The position numbers and the translations under genes are program-made. 64,000 nucleotides of DNA from CAZJQD01 sp964548165 [NCBI: uncultured bacterium] (GTDB lineage: Bacteria > UBA8481). Shown here in pieces: positions 28,141 through 36,430 of the stretch. Each line of letters opens with the position of its first letter. Position 1 is the stretch's first letter. The notes beneath the pieces are model-generated. The model saw nothing but the letters and a program-made list of their open reading frames with translations. It did no database searches and was not told where the DNA came from. The stretch is taken from contig CAZJQD010000004.1 in assembly GCA_964548165.1 (NCBI GenBank), positions 25,524-89,523 of the forward strand, written 5' to 3'.

Positions 28141-28527
28141 ATGGCCGGCAACATTCAACTTCCGTCAACAGCAACAGCAGTATCGCTCCCCGCCAGGGGA
28201 GAGAACGGTTTCGTGGAGGAGCCGAAGCGGACGCCGGTGGCGCTGAGCTCGAAGTCTGAGCGCAGCGATGAGGACACCGATGCCGAAGCGACGTCTCCCG
28301 ACAAGCAGGCCGTCACCTACCTGGTGGATGCGCTGAACAACATGTCCCGCGTCGTCGATCGCAACCTGGAATTCACAGTCGACGACAAATCGGGGCGCAT
28401 CATCATCCGGGTAACCGATGGAGAGACCGGCGAAGTCATCCGGGAAATTCCTCCGGAGGACGTGGGGCAGTCGTCCCGCGATTCGCTGGGCCAGCTTGTC
28501 GGCCTGTTGTTCAACGGCGTTTCGTAA
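28141..28527 (+). CDS. flaG: Flagellar protein FlaG
   Basis: A 128-residue FlaG-family protein. The C-terminal half has the family core: LVDALNNMSRVVDRNLEFTV, then GRIIIRVTDGETGEVIREIP. The first 60 residues are polar and variable. FlaG influences filament length or cap function in several bacteria and usually sits between flagellin and fliD. Here it lies before flagellin 4, and fliD is not in the window. GAGAGGAGGTGA precedes the ATG at 28141. Confidence 0.92.
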   Translation: MAGNIQLPSTATAVSLPARGENGFVEEPKRTPVALSSKSERSDEDTDAEATSPDKQAVTYLVDALNNMSRVVDRNLEFTVDDKSGRIIIRVTDGETGEVIREIPPEDVGQSSRDSLGQLVGLLFNGVS

Positions 28528-28550
28528 GCCGTAGTTTCAGGAAATGGATG

Positions 28551-28576
28551 GGCGCTGGGGTGGCTCCCCAGGCGCC
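28551..28576 (+). terminator. Hairpin after flaG, no T-run
   Basis: GGCGCTGGGG pairs with CCCCAGGCGCC (one bulged G) around loop TGGCT, 23 bases after the flaG stop. Without a T-run it is only a possible terminator or RNA-stability element. Confidence 0.35.
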
Positions 28577-28673
28577 TGGCGGTCAGCGTCACGGCGACCC
28601 GCGCAACCGGACCAGGGATGGGACGGCGCGCGGGCGATGCGGCCCGCCTGATGGGTAATACCTTTTCGTAACA

Positions 28674-28689
28674 TCACCAAGGAGGGTGA
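28674..28689 (+). promoter_or_regulatory. Predicted CsrA-binding hairpin over the flagellin 4 ribosome site
   Basis: TCACC-AAGGAG-GGTGA is a 5-bp stem holding the Shine-Dalgarno (AAGGA) in its loop, three bases before ATG 28693. The stem sequence is unrelated to that of flagellins 1-3 but the architecture is the same. A separate hairpin GCGGGC-GATGCG-GCCCGC lies at 28630-28647. Confidence 0.65.
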
Positions 28690-28692
28690 GAT

Positions 28693-29553
28693 ATGTCTGG
28701 TTTTCGCATTAACACCAATGTACCTGCGCAGTTTTCCCAGCGCATCCTGACCGACACCACCAATGCGCTCAACAAAGGGATCGAGAGGCTTTCCTCAGGC
28801 CTCCGGATCAATCGCGCGGCGGATGATGCGGCAGGATTCGGCATTTCGGAGCGTCTTCGCACGCAAGTCAACGGCCTCACGCAGGCCTCGCGTAACGCCC
28901 AGGACGGCGTCTCGCTGATCCAGGTCGCCGAGGGCGGCCTTTCGCAGATCTCGAACATCCTGCAGCGTCTACGCACGTTGGCAGTACAGTCATCGAATGA
29001 TACGAACACGACGGTCGACCGCCGTGTCATCCAGACCGAAGTCAATCAATTGCTCGGCGAAGTTTCCCGGCAGGCATCGGCGACCCAGTTTAACAGCCGC
29101 GTGCTTCTGACCGGTCTCTACGCTTCCGGCCGCGGCTCGATCGTCTTCCAGGTCGGCGCCAATCGTAACGACAAGCTCAGCGTCAACATTGCATCGATCT
29201 CGACCACGGGCCTCGGCATCAACAGGCTCAGTGGCAGCACCACGGGCAGCACGGGTGGTATCCTCACCCAGAAAGCTGCGGAATCGGCGATCAACCTGAT
29301 CCAGGCGGCCATCAACACGGTCTCCAAGCAGCGCGGCGACCTCGGAGCGATCCAGAACCGGCTCGAGAACGTCATCTCGTTCGTAGGCATTTCGAACGAG
29401 AACCTCTCGGCTGCCGAGTCCCGGATCCGCGAGACCGACTTCGCGGCAGAGATCGTCTCTTTTACCAAGAACCAGATCCTGCAGCAGACAGGCATCTCGG
29501 CACTGTCCCAGGCCAATATCGGGCCGCAAGCAGTGCTCTCGCTGTTGCAGTAA
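28693..29553 (+). CDS. fliC: Flagellin (4 of 4), divergent and shorter
   Basis: A 286-residue flagellin beginning MSGFRINTNVPAQFSQRIL and ending QANIGPQAVLSLLQ. D0/D1 regions are clear (ERLSSGLRINRAADDAAGFG; AESRIRETDFAAEIVSFTKN). It lacks about 20 residues of the central segment found in the other three and is much more divergent, so it may be a specialised or hook-proximal flagellin. It is separated from the flagellin 1-3 cluster by the glycosyltransferase pair and flaG, and has its own terminator. Confidence 0.96.
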   Translation: MSGFRINTNVPAQFSQRILTDTTNALNKGIERLSSGLRINRAADDAAGFGISERLRTQVNGLTQASRNAQDGVSLIQVAEGGLSQISNILQRLRTLAVQSSNDTNTTVDRRVIQTEVNQLLGEVSRQASATQFNSRVLLTGLYASGRGSIVFQVGANRNDKLSVNIASISTTGLGINRLSGSTTGSTGGILTQKAAESAINLIQAAINTVSKQRGDLGAIQNRLENVISFVGISNENLSAAESRIRETDFAAEIVSFTKNQILQQTGISALSQANIGPQAVLSLLQ

Positions 29554-29563
29554 GTCAGCGCTA

Positions 29564-29601
29564 GCCGGGGGCGGGGTGGCACCCCGCTCCCGGCCCTTTT
29601 T
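29564..29601 (+). terminator. Rho-independent terminator after flagellin 4
   Basis: A 14-bp stem GCCGGGGGCGGGGT/ACCCCGCTCCCGGC with one G-T pair and loop GGC, followed by CCTTTTT. Confidence 0.88.
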
Positions 29602-29670
29602 CAGATGTCAGGCGAGCCTAAATTAGCGGTTCTTGCGCTATCAGCGGTGCGTTAGAATCGAGCCTGCACC

Positions 29671-30675
29671 GTGGACATCATCCTCAATGGCAAGCCGCTG
29701 GAGTACGAGATCGAGGCCGAGGCCACGGTCGGCGATCTCATCGACGGGCTCGCCGGCTGGCTCCACAAGCAGGGCGCCGTGATCGTCTGCGCGCGCCGCG
29801 AGGGCGTCAATTTCGACCCCATGACGGACCAGGCGATCCGCAGCCTGCCCGCGACCGGCAACGACCGGCTCGAGTTCGAGGCCCAGAATCCCCGGGTGCT
29901 CGTGCGCGAGACCATGGGCGAGCTGGGGCAGTATCTCGAACGGGTTGCCCGCCTTAGCCCGAACATGGGCGAAGACGAGCTCACGCCCGAGAACCTGGGG
30001 CAATTGCTCGAGGGGCTCTCCTGGAGCGAGGACGTGCTCAAGCGCGTCGAAGAGATCCTCCGGCTCTCCTACCGCGAGATCGAGTTCGAGGGCGAGTTTC
30101 TCCACAAGCACGTCCTCAGGCTCGGCGACCTGCGCGATCATCTCCGCGAGGCGTCCTCGGCGCAGAATCGTCCCGCGCTCCTGGGCATCCTCCGCAACGC
30201 GGTCCCCCCCCTGTGTCACCTGATCGCCCGCGCGCTCCCGCGCATCCTCGAGGAGGCGCACCTGGTGGTCCCCGGCGAGGAAGTTCTCGAGGAACTGGGC
30301 GACCTGCAACCCCAGATCCAGTCCCTGCCCCAGCGCCTCGAGGAGATCGCGGTCAAGATCTCGATCGGGGACCAGTCGCGGGGCATGGAGGAGTTCGGCC
30401 AGGCGATTTCATCCCTGGAGCAGGCGTTCGGCCTCCTGGATCGCTGTCGCAAGGAGCTCTCGATCACGGACTCCGATCTCGAGCACGAGGGTAAGCCCTT
30501 TTCCGAGAGAAACGTCGAGCTGGAACGGATCCTCCAGGAGCTCATAGACGCGTTCGAGCGCAAGGACCGTGTGCTCATCGGGGACCTGATCGAGTACGAG
30601 ATCGCGCCGATGACCCAGGCGCTGGCGGTGATCATGGAAAAGATGCAAAACCGCTTGAAAACCCCTCACCACTAG
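29671..30675 (+). CDS. Conserved-looking helical protein of unknown function in the flagellar block
   Basis: A 334-residue cytoplasmic protein that I do not recognise. It opens with a short beta-rich segment (MDIILNGKPLEYEIEAEATV, then GDLIDGLAGWL), resembling a ubiquitin-like beta-grasp start. The remaining 250 residues are acidic helices with coiled-coil periodicity (LPQRLEEIAVKISIGDQSRG, then EFGQAISSLEQAFGLLDRCR). There is no signal peptide or membrane helix. It starts at GTG 29671 and follows the terminator of flagellin 4, so its operon link is weak; argS follows. Its location hints at a flagellar accessory role, unproven. Confidence 0.8.
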   Translation: MDIILNGKPLEYEIEAEATVGDLIDGLAGWLHKQGAVIVCARREGVNFDPMTDQAIRSLPATGNDRLEFEAQNPRVLVRETMGELGQYLERVARLSPNMGEDELTPENLGQLLEGLSWSEDVLKRVEEILRLSYREIEFEGEFLHKHVLRLGDLRDHLREASSAQNRPALLGILRNAVPPLCHLIARALPRILEEAHLVVPGEEVLEELGDLQPQIQSLPQRLEEIAVKISIGDQSRGMEEFGQAISSLEQAFGLLDRCRKELSITDSDLEHEGKPFSERNVELERILQELIDAFERKDRVLIGDLIEYEIAPMTQALAVIMEKMQNRLKTPHH

Positions 30676-30758
30676 TCGTAGTGTAACTCTTGACGGTCGA
30701 GATATTCGGCCGCCGGATCCACGCAGCACCGCAGGCCGCTGGGAACGCAGACACGACG

Positions 30759-32531
30759 ATGCAGGATACGCGAGAAGTCAGAACCATTGCCGACGAGATC
30801 CTCGACGGTCTCCGCGACGCCGTACGCGTCGTGGCCCCGGACGCTCCCGCCACGCTCGCCCTGACCCTTGGTCCCCCTTCGGATGCCCAGCACGGCGATT
30901 ATGCCGCGAACGCGGCGTTTCTCCTGGCCAAGTCCCTGCGCCGTCCGCCGCTTGCGGTGGCGGAGGACCTGGCGGCGAATTTTCGCGGGCCCGCCGACGT
31001 CAGCGCGGCGGCGCCCGGGTTCCTGAATTTCCGCATTCATCCCGCTCGCCTCTGCCAATTCCTCGTTGCGATGGGTGACGATGGCTGGTCGCGCTCACGG
31101 GCGGGAGCGGGTGAGCGCGTGAACGTCGAGTACGTGTCCGCGAATCCCACGGGGCCGTTGCACGTCGGGCATGGGCGTGGCGCCGTGATCGGCGACACGC
31201 TCGTGCGGCTGATGGCACACGCCGGGTTCGAGGTAGTGCGCGAGTATTACGTGAATGACGTGGGCGGCCAGGTTGAACGCCTGGGCGAATCGCTCCTGGC
31301 GCAGGCGCGCCTCCAGCAGGGGAGCGACGAGGGGGGCTATGAGGTCTCGTACCCGGTTCCGGACGAGGCTGCCGCCTGGCTGGCCCAGGGTGGCGGGACG
31401 GCGGCCAGGGGCGATGCGGCCCTCGTGCAGGCGGCGGCCGCGTTCGCCAAGGAACGCCTGCTCGCGCGGATCATGGACGACCTTCGCCGGCTGGGGATCA
31501 CGTTCGACGTGGTGACCCACGAGTCGAGCCTGGCTCCCCGCATTCCCGCGCTCATCGAGACGTTGCGCGCCTCCGGCATGCTCTACGAGGCGGCGGAGGC
31601 CGAGGGAAGCGTTGAGGTGGTGCGGCGCGCGGACTCCAAGGCAGCCCAGCATCGCGGGGCCATGGAGGGCGGCACGTTCCTGAGGACGTCGCGATTCGGC
31701 GACGAGACGGATCGCGTCATCCTGCGCGCGAACGGATCTCCCACCTACTTCACCTCCGATATCGTCTACCACCTGGAGAAGGCGGAGCGGGGATTCCAGC
31801 GGCTTATCAATGTCTGGGGCGCCGATCATGGCGGGCACGTGAAGCGCCTCGTCGCCGCTCTCGAGGCGGCCGCCGGACCGGATGGCCCTGGAGGCCGCCT
31901 CGAGGTTGTGCTCTGCCAGATGGTCCGGCTGGTGCGCGGCGGCGTCGAGGTGAAGATGTCGAAGAGAGCGGGGACGGCCATCTCGCTCCAGGACCTCGTC
32001 GAGGAGGTGGGGCGGGACGCGGTGCGCTTCTTCTTCCTCCTGCGCTCGCCCCATGCCCAGTTCGACTTCGACCTGGACCTCGCCGTCAAGCAGTCCGCGG
32101 ACAACCCGGTCTTCTACGTGCAGTATGCCCACGCGCGGACGCGGCAATTGCTGGCGAAGGGCGCGGAGCATGGGCTCGCGCCGGAGTGGGGCCGATCGCG
32201 GGACGCGCGCGTCGAAACTACGCGTGTCGAGGAGTTGCTGACGGATCCCGCCGAGCTCGCGATCATCCGGCTCCTCGCTCGCCTGCCGACCTCGATCCGT
32301 GCCGCCGCCCTCGCGCGGGAGACACACCGGCTCCCGGCCCTGGCGATGGAGCTGGCGCAGACCCTGCACCAGTACCAGACCCAGGGCAAGGCGCGCGATG
32401 ACCTGCGGATCGTGAGGCCGGATGAACCGGAGATCACGAGGGCCCGGTTGTTTCTCATCGAGCGGACGGGTCGCGCGTTGAAGGTCCTTCTCGAAGACCT
32501 GATGGGCGTCAACGCCCCGGAGCGGATGTGA
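30759..32531 (+). CDS. argS: Arginyl-tRNA synthetase
   Basis: Class I aminoacyl-tRNA synthetase charging tRNA-Arg. The protein has the N-terminal additional domain, the HIGH motif as H135-V-G-H138 (NPTGPLHVGHGRG), KMSK at 399-402 (VKMSKRAGT) and a DALR-type anticodon-binding helical domain at the C-terminus ending ALKVLLEDLMGVNAPERM. ArgS often lacks a canonical KMSK; here it is complete. A TTG at 30690 is in frame, but ATG 30759 gives the usual N-terminus. The stop overlaps the next gene (TGATG). Confidence 0.95.
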   Translation: MQDTREVRTIADEILDGLRDAVRVVAPDAPATLALTLGPPSDAQHGDYAANAAFLLAKSLRRPPLAVAEDLAANFRGPADVSAAAPGFLNFRIHPARLCQFLVAMGDDGWSRSRAGAGERVNVEYVSANPTGPLHVGHGRGAVIGDTLVRLMAHAGFEVVREYYVNDVGGQVERLGESLLAQARLQQGSDEGGYEVSYPVPDEAAAWLAQGGGTAARGDAALVQAAAAFAKERLLARIMDDLRRLGITFDVVTHESSLAPRIPALIETLRASGMLYEAAEAEGSVEVVRRADSKAAQHRGAMEGGTFLRTSRFGDETDRVILRANGSPTYFTSDIVYHLEKAERGFQRLINVWGADHGGHVKRLVAALEAAAGPDGPGGRLEVVLCQMVRLVRGGVEVKMSKRAGTAISLQDLVEEVGRDAVRFFFLLRSPHAQFDFDLDLAVKQSADNPVFYVQYAHARTRQLLAKGAEHGLAPEWGRSRDARVETTRVEELLTDPAELAIIRLLARLPTSIRAAALARETHRLPALAMELAQTLHQYQTQGKARDDLRIVRPDEPEITRARLFLIERTGRALKVLLEDLMGVNAPERM

Positions 32532-34120
32532 TGATCGTGCGAGGGGTATTCCTGGGAGCGGGCGCCGTGGCCATGGCCTTGTGCGCCGGGTCCGCGTACG
32601 GCGAGTCCGTCGAGTATCCTGGATCGCCGCCGCCTGCCGTGTCGTCTACGGCCGCGGGGGCTACCACGCGTGACGGCGGGACCACGACCTCCACGACGCC
32701 CGTCGTCGTGGAGTATGGGCGCCCGGCAGCACCGGCTCCTCCCGTCGCTCCATCGGCTGGCGTCCAGGACGCGCCCCGGTGGCCCAGTCTTCGCGACACG
32801 ATCCGAGGTTCGCTGGGACTCCCTTCATCGGGAGCACCTCGCGTATCGCCGCCCTCGCGCCCGTCGGCGCCACGCGTCCAGGCGCCCTCGTCCACCGGCA
32901 ACGCGGCGCCATCGGGCGAGCGGACCACGGTTGGCGGCCGACCCGCCTCATCGGCGCCCGCGCAGGCGGCGGCCGCGCCTGCCGCGGGACCGTCATCGCT
33001 CGCCGCCGGGGCCATGGTGCCGGTCGCGCGGGATCCGCTCCCGATAGCGCCGGGTGGTGGCTGGTCGACAGCGCGTCCCCCCGTTGCGGCCGGCCCTGCA
33101 GCGGGAGCGGCTCCTCTGTCCGGCGGAACGAGCGCGGCGCGATCGACCGTAGCGTCCGCCACGGCCCCACCAGCTGGAGCTCCTGTGCCGGCGAACCCGC
33201 CTCCCGCGCAACCGACGGGTTTCGTACTGAACACGACGCCCCCGGGAATTGGCTCGGCGTCGGCGGGCTCCCCAGCGCCTTCCGTGCGTGAGCGTCCGCA
33301 GGGGGATGCGGTGACCGTCACAGCGGAGAACGCCGTGGCCGCCGAACGCGCTCCCGCTCCCGCGGCCATGGCTCCAGTTCAGCCGGCCCCTGCGCAGGCG
33401 GAGCCGGCGCCACTGGCGGATCCGGGAGAAGATCCGGCGGCCGAGGATGGCTCGTCCGAGGTCACGCAGGAGTTTGTCTCGAGGAGACAGGAGCTGGGCC
33501 AGCCGCGATCGGTGGTTCCCGATGCCGCCGCGGAACTCGCGGAGCGGCCGGTTTCTTCAACGCGCGGGTCCGGCGCCTGGTACAAGCTGGGCGCCGGTCT
33601 CGTGTTTCTCCTCTCGCTCGGGTACATCGGCTACCGGCACAAGCAGACACGCCGGGTCGCGGACACGGATTGGCGCGCCTACGAACAGCCGCTATCGGAG
33701 TGGCTACCCCCGAGCGAAGTTGCGCCGGCTCGTGGCGCCGTCACCTCATCGTCCGCTCCGGGTTCGCGCCGACGCCCCGGGGATGAGAGCGACGCCATGG
33801 GGAACGACCTCCTGGTTCGCGAGGCAGGACGGCGATCGCGGGCCGCCTCCTCATTTGACGTCTACGACGAGGTCGCGCCCAGCGACCCGGGTTTCCATCC
33901 CGAGATCGAGAAGCGCGTGCGGCGCAAGCAGATGGATGCGATGAGCGAGCTCGGAAACGGGTATGGGCCGTCGCAGTTGGCGCGCGGCGCCGGTTACGCC
34001 GCCATCGGTGAGCTCAAGGCGCGAGGCTACAAGGCCGACGAGATCGCGCGGCACCTGGGGCTCACGACGGCCGAGGTTCGCACGTACCTGCAGATCGAAC
34101 AGAGGCCGATGCTCGATTAG
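32531..34120 (+). CDS. Predicted single-pass membrane protein with cytoplasmic HTH-like tail
   Basis: A 529-residue protein of unknown function. Residues 1-23 form a signal peptide (RGVFLGAGAVAMALCAGSAY), then about 320 residues of Pro/Ala/Ser/Thr-rich sequence without repeats of fixed length. One transmembrane helix lies at about 350-367 (LGAGLVFLLSLGYIGY), followed by basic residues, which puts the C-terminus in the cytoplasm. The last 40 residues (ELKARGYKADEIARHLGLTT, then AEVRTYLQIE) look like a helix-turn-helix, similar to small tails seen in DUF2802-type flagellar proteins. Translation is coupled to argS. Transmembrane signalling to DNA is one reading; a structural linker is another. 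Confidence 0.75.
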   Translation: MIVRGVFLGAGAVAMALCAGSAYGESVEYPGSPPPAVSSTAAGATTRDGGTTTSTTPVVVEYGRPAAPAPPVAPSAGVQDAPRWPSLRDTIRGSLGLPSSGAPRVSPPSRPSAPRVQAPSSTGNAAPSGERTTVGGRPASSAPAQAAAAPAAGPSSLAAGAMVPVARDPLPIAPGGGWSTARPPVAAGPAAGAAPLSGGTSAARSTVASATAPPAGAPVPANPPPAQPTGFVLNTTPPGIGSASAGSPAPSVRERPQGDAVTVTAENAVAAERAPAPAAMAPVQPAPAQAEPAPLADPGEDPAAEDGSSEVTQEFVSRRQELGQPRSVVPDAAAELAERPVSSTRGSGAWYKLGAGLVFLLSLGYIGYRHKQTRRVADTDWRAYEQPLSEWLPPSEVAPARGAVTSSSAPGSRRRPGDESDAMGNDLLVREAGRRSRAASSFDVYDEVAPSDPGFHPEIEKRVRRKQMDAMSELGNGYGPSQLARGAGYAAIGELKARGYKADEIARHLGLTTAEVRTYLQIEQRPMLD

Positions 34121-34147
34121 TCGTTCGCAGGCGTCTCGCCTGAATCC

Positions 34148-34197
34148 TTCGCAAACTAGCGCGGCCTATGCATGAATGGGCCGCGCTAGTTTGCGAA
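34148..34197. repeat. Perfect 19-bp inverted repeat at convergent gene ends
   Basis: The arm TTCGCAAACTAGCGCGGCC at 34148-34166 is repeated in inverse at 34179-34197 with a 12-base spacer. The right arm contains the last codons and stop of lptG. The structure could terminate transcription from both sides although neither side has a T-run. Confidence 0.8.
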
Positions 34198-35319
34198 GCG
34201 GCTCCGCTTGACCAGGGCGAGGGCGATCACGACCAGGAGAAACGGCGTCAGCCAGGGAAAGTAGGGCGCCGCCCCCTGCAGGGCCGGACTGCGCGCCGCG
34301 AAGGTTCCCATGTTGGTCGCGGTCTGCAGGAGGAGCATGAATCCCAGCGAGGTCATGAGCGCGCTGCCGATGGCGGCGCCCATGCCCTGCCTGCGCCCCA
34401 CGCGGGCGCCCAGGCAGACGCTGATGAGCGCAAGCAGGGGAACGGAGAACGGAAGGGCGAGCTTGGCCTGGATCTTGACGAGCCTCTCGGTGATCTCGCC
34501 GCGTAGCCGGCCATCGCCTGAGCGCCGGTGCGCCAGCTCCGCAATGTCCCTCCGCTCGCGCCAGAGCGTCGAGAGGCTGAGGGCCTCGATGGGCTTGTCC
34601 GCGAGGACGCGAACTCCTCCGCTCGGCGCCAGGAGCTCGATGTGACGCGGCGGCGGAATGGCCCGCAGCACATCGTCCGCCCGGCTCGCCGGCGGTCTCG
34701 CGCCGGGCGCCTGCCAACCGTTGTCCTGGAAGCGAAGGAGGGGCCACGTCCCCTCGATCGATCCGGTCGCCCCGTCGGCGGAGGGGATGATCACGAAGAC
34801 GGCCTCCAGGATCCCCTCGGTCGGCTCGAAGCGGTCCGCCACCACGTAGTGACCCTCGTGCAGGAAGGCCACGTCGTGATACTCGGCCCGCGGCGCGTGC
34901 TTCTTCTGGATGACGACCCGGCGGAGATAGTCGGCGCGGTCGGACCAGCCCGGAACACGGTACTCGGCTCCCGCGAGGAGAAGTGCGCCGAGCCCGGAGG
35001 CCACGAGGAGAATGGGAGCCGCCAGGCGCAGGAGCGGGATGCCGCCGGCCTGGGCGGCGATGATCTCCGAGCCATGGGCGCGAGCGGCGATGACGGAGAT
35101 GATGGCGAGGACCAGGGCGACGGGGAGCGCGAGGTAGATGAGAAAGGGCGCGCGGAGGGCGAGGTATTCGCCGAGCGCGGCGAGGGATTCCGCATTGGCC
35201 GCGTAATGCTCGCGGAGCTCGAAGAGCTCGACGGCCGTGAAGAGCGCGAGGAGGCCGAGCAGGAAGACGGCCAAGGCAGCCAGGAAGCGTCCCAGGAGGT
35301 AGCGCGGGAGCGTCTTCAT
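34186..35319 (-). CDS. lptG: LPS export permease LptG (LptF/LptG family)
   Basis: A 377-residue inner-membrane subunit of the Lpt bridge that extracts lipopolysaccharide for transport to the outer membrane. It has three N-terminal transmembrane helices (LPRYLLGRFLAALAVFLLGL; FLIYLALPVALVLAIISVIA; LRLAAPILLVASGLGALLLA), a periplasmic beta-jellyroll region and three C-terminal helices, as in YjgP/YjgQ. The motif GSEIIAAQAGGIPLLRL fits the family coupling region. Start ATG 35319 lies 13 bases after the lptF stop; a GTG at 35346 would overlap lptF. LptF versus LptG naming is by order only. No lptB is present here. Confidence 0.88.
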   Translation of the reverse strand: MKTLPRYLLGRFLAALAVFLLGLLALFTAVELFELREHYAANAESLAALGEYLALRAPFLIYLALPVALVLAIISVIAARAHGSEIIAAQAGGIPLLRLAAPILLVASGLGALLLAGAEYRVPGWSDRADYLRRVVIQKKHAPRAEYHDVAFLHEGHYVVADRFEPTEGILEAVFVIIPSADGATGSIEGTWPLLRFQDNGWQAPGARPPASRADDVLRAIPPPRHIELLAPSGGVRVLADKPIEALSLSTLWRERRDIAELAHRRSGDGRLRGEITERLVKIQAKLALPFSVPLLALISVCLGARVGRRQGMGAAIGSALMTSLGFMLLLQTATNMGTFAARSPALQGAAPYFPWLTPFLLVVIALALVKRSRFAN

Positions 35320-35332
35320 GGGGCGAGGCCGC

Positions 35333-36415
35333 TCATGGATGCGCACGCCAGAGCGAGACGGCGATGAGCGTCAGGACGACAAGAGGCGCGGCGAGCGTGA
35401 GCGGGTGGAGCTGGTACTTGTCGACGAGCGATTCCGCGCCGAACGAGAGGAGCCAATAGAGGAGGTAGAGGAGGAAGGCGTAGCCGACGGCGCCGCGGCC
35501 GGAACCAGTGCGTCCTCCACCGCCCACGGGAAATGCCATCATGATCGCGCAGAGCGCGAGCGGCGGAATGGCCAGGGCCCCGAGAAAGCGCCTGGCGACC
35601 TCGAGGTCGTTGGCGCGGGAAGGCTTCGTCCAGAGTTCCTCGAGCGTGAGGCGCTTGGGGTGCGTGGAGCGATCCACCGGAAGGGGCAGGTGCAGGGTGT
35701 AGCGGCCGAAACCGAGCACGGGGCCGGCCAGGCCTGCCGAAAGCGATCGGATGGCGCCCGTGTCGAGGTCGAGGGTGACCCAGGGCGGCGCGAAGATCCA
35801 GCGGCCGGAGCTGGCGGTGACGAGCCAACGGTCGTCGGAGTTTGCGGCGGAAGTGACTCCTCCCGCGTCGGACGCGGGGACGAGCGCCAGGAGGCCGTGA
35901 AAGACCTGGCGGTCGCGGTCGATCGAGGTCAGGCAGATGTGGCGACCGCCGAGACGCTCGACGACCCCGGGTTGCATGGCGCGGACCGGATCGAGGCCGA
36001 CGCCGAAGCCGACATTGTCGAATTGCAGGTAGGCCCGCTGGACGAGGACGGCGTTATTGAAGATGGCGAAGAGGGCCAGGAGGAAGCTGAAAGCGAGGGG
36101 GAAGGCGGCGGCCCGGACGCGCGTGACTCCCGCCGAGAGCATGGCGATCAGCTCCGAATCCCCGGCCAAGCGGCCGAAGGTGAGCAAGGAGGCGATGATG
36201 GCGCTGATTGGAAGCGAGTGAAAGAGTATTAAAGGCAGGACCCAGGCGACCAGCTCAAGAATCTGCGCGATATCCAAGGAACGACTTACCGCGAGTTCCA
36301 TGATTTTGTAGAATCGGTGGATTATGAGCAGACCCGCAATGATGCTGAGAGCGGCCACGAATCCGTGCAGATAAATCCGGAAGACGTAACGGTCGAGCAC
36401 CCTCACGACGCTCAT
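35333..36415 (-). CDS. lptF: LPS export permease LptF (LptF/LptG family)
   Basis: A 360-residue partner of the downstream permease. It starts SVVRVLDRYVFRIYLHGFVA and has membrane helices near 15-35, 55-80 and 95-115, the coupling motif GDSELIAMLSAGVTRVR, a periplasmic domain and three C-terminal helices (FLLYLLYWLLSFGAE; LAAPLVVLTLIAVSLW). ATG 36415 is preferred over an upstream start at 36475, which would add 20 polar residues and overlap the divergent gene further. It is divergent from the SprA-like gene with almost no intergenic space. Confidence 0.88.
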   Translation of the reverse strand: MSVVRVLDRYVFRIYLHGFVAALSIIAGLLIIHRFYKIMELAVSRSLDIAQILELVAWVLPLILFHSLPISAIIASLLTFGRLAGDSELIAMLSAGVTRVRAAAFPLAFSFLLALFAIFNNAVLVQRAYLQFDNVGFGVGLDPVRAMQPGVVERLGGRHICLTSIDRDRQVFHGLLALVPASDAGGVTSAANSDDRWLVTASSGRWIFAPPWVTLDLDTGAIRSLSAGLAGPVLGFGRYTLHLPLPVDRSTHPKRLTLEELWTKPSRANDLEVARRFLGALAIPPLALCAIMMAFPVGGGGRTGSGRGAVGYAFLLYLLYWLLSFGAESLVDKYQLHPLTLAAPLVVLTLIAVSLWRAHP

Positions 36416-36430
36416 CGTACACGCCGGGTC

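Noticed and set aside
28551-28576. Firm terminator after flaG
   Set aside because: The hairpin has a bulge and no T-run, so it is kept only as a low-confidence feature.
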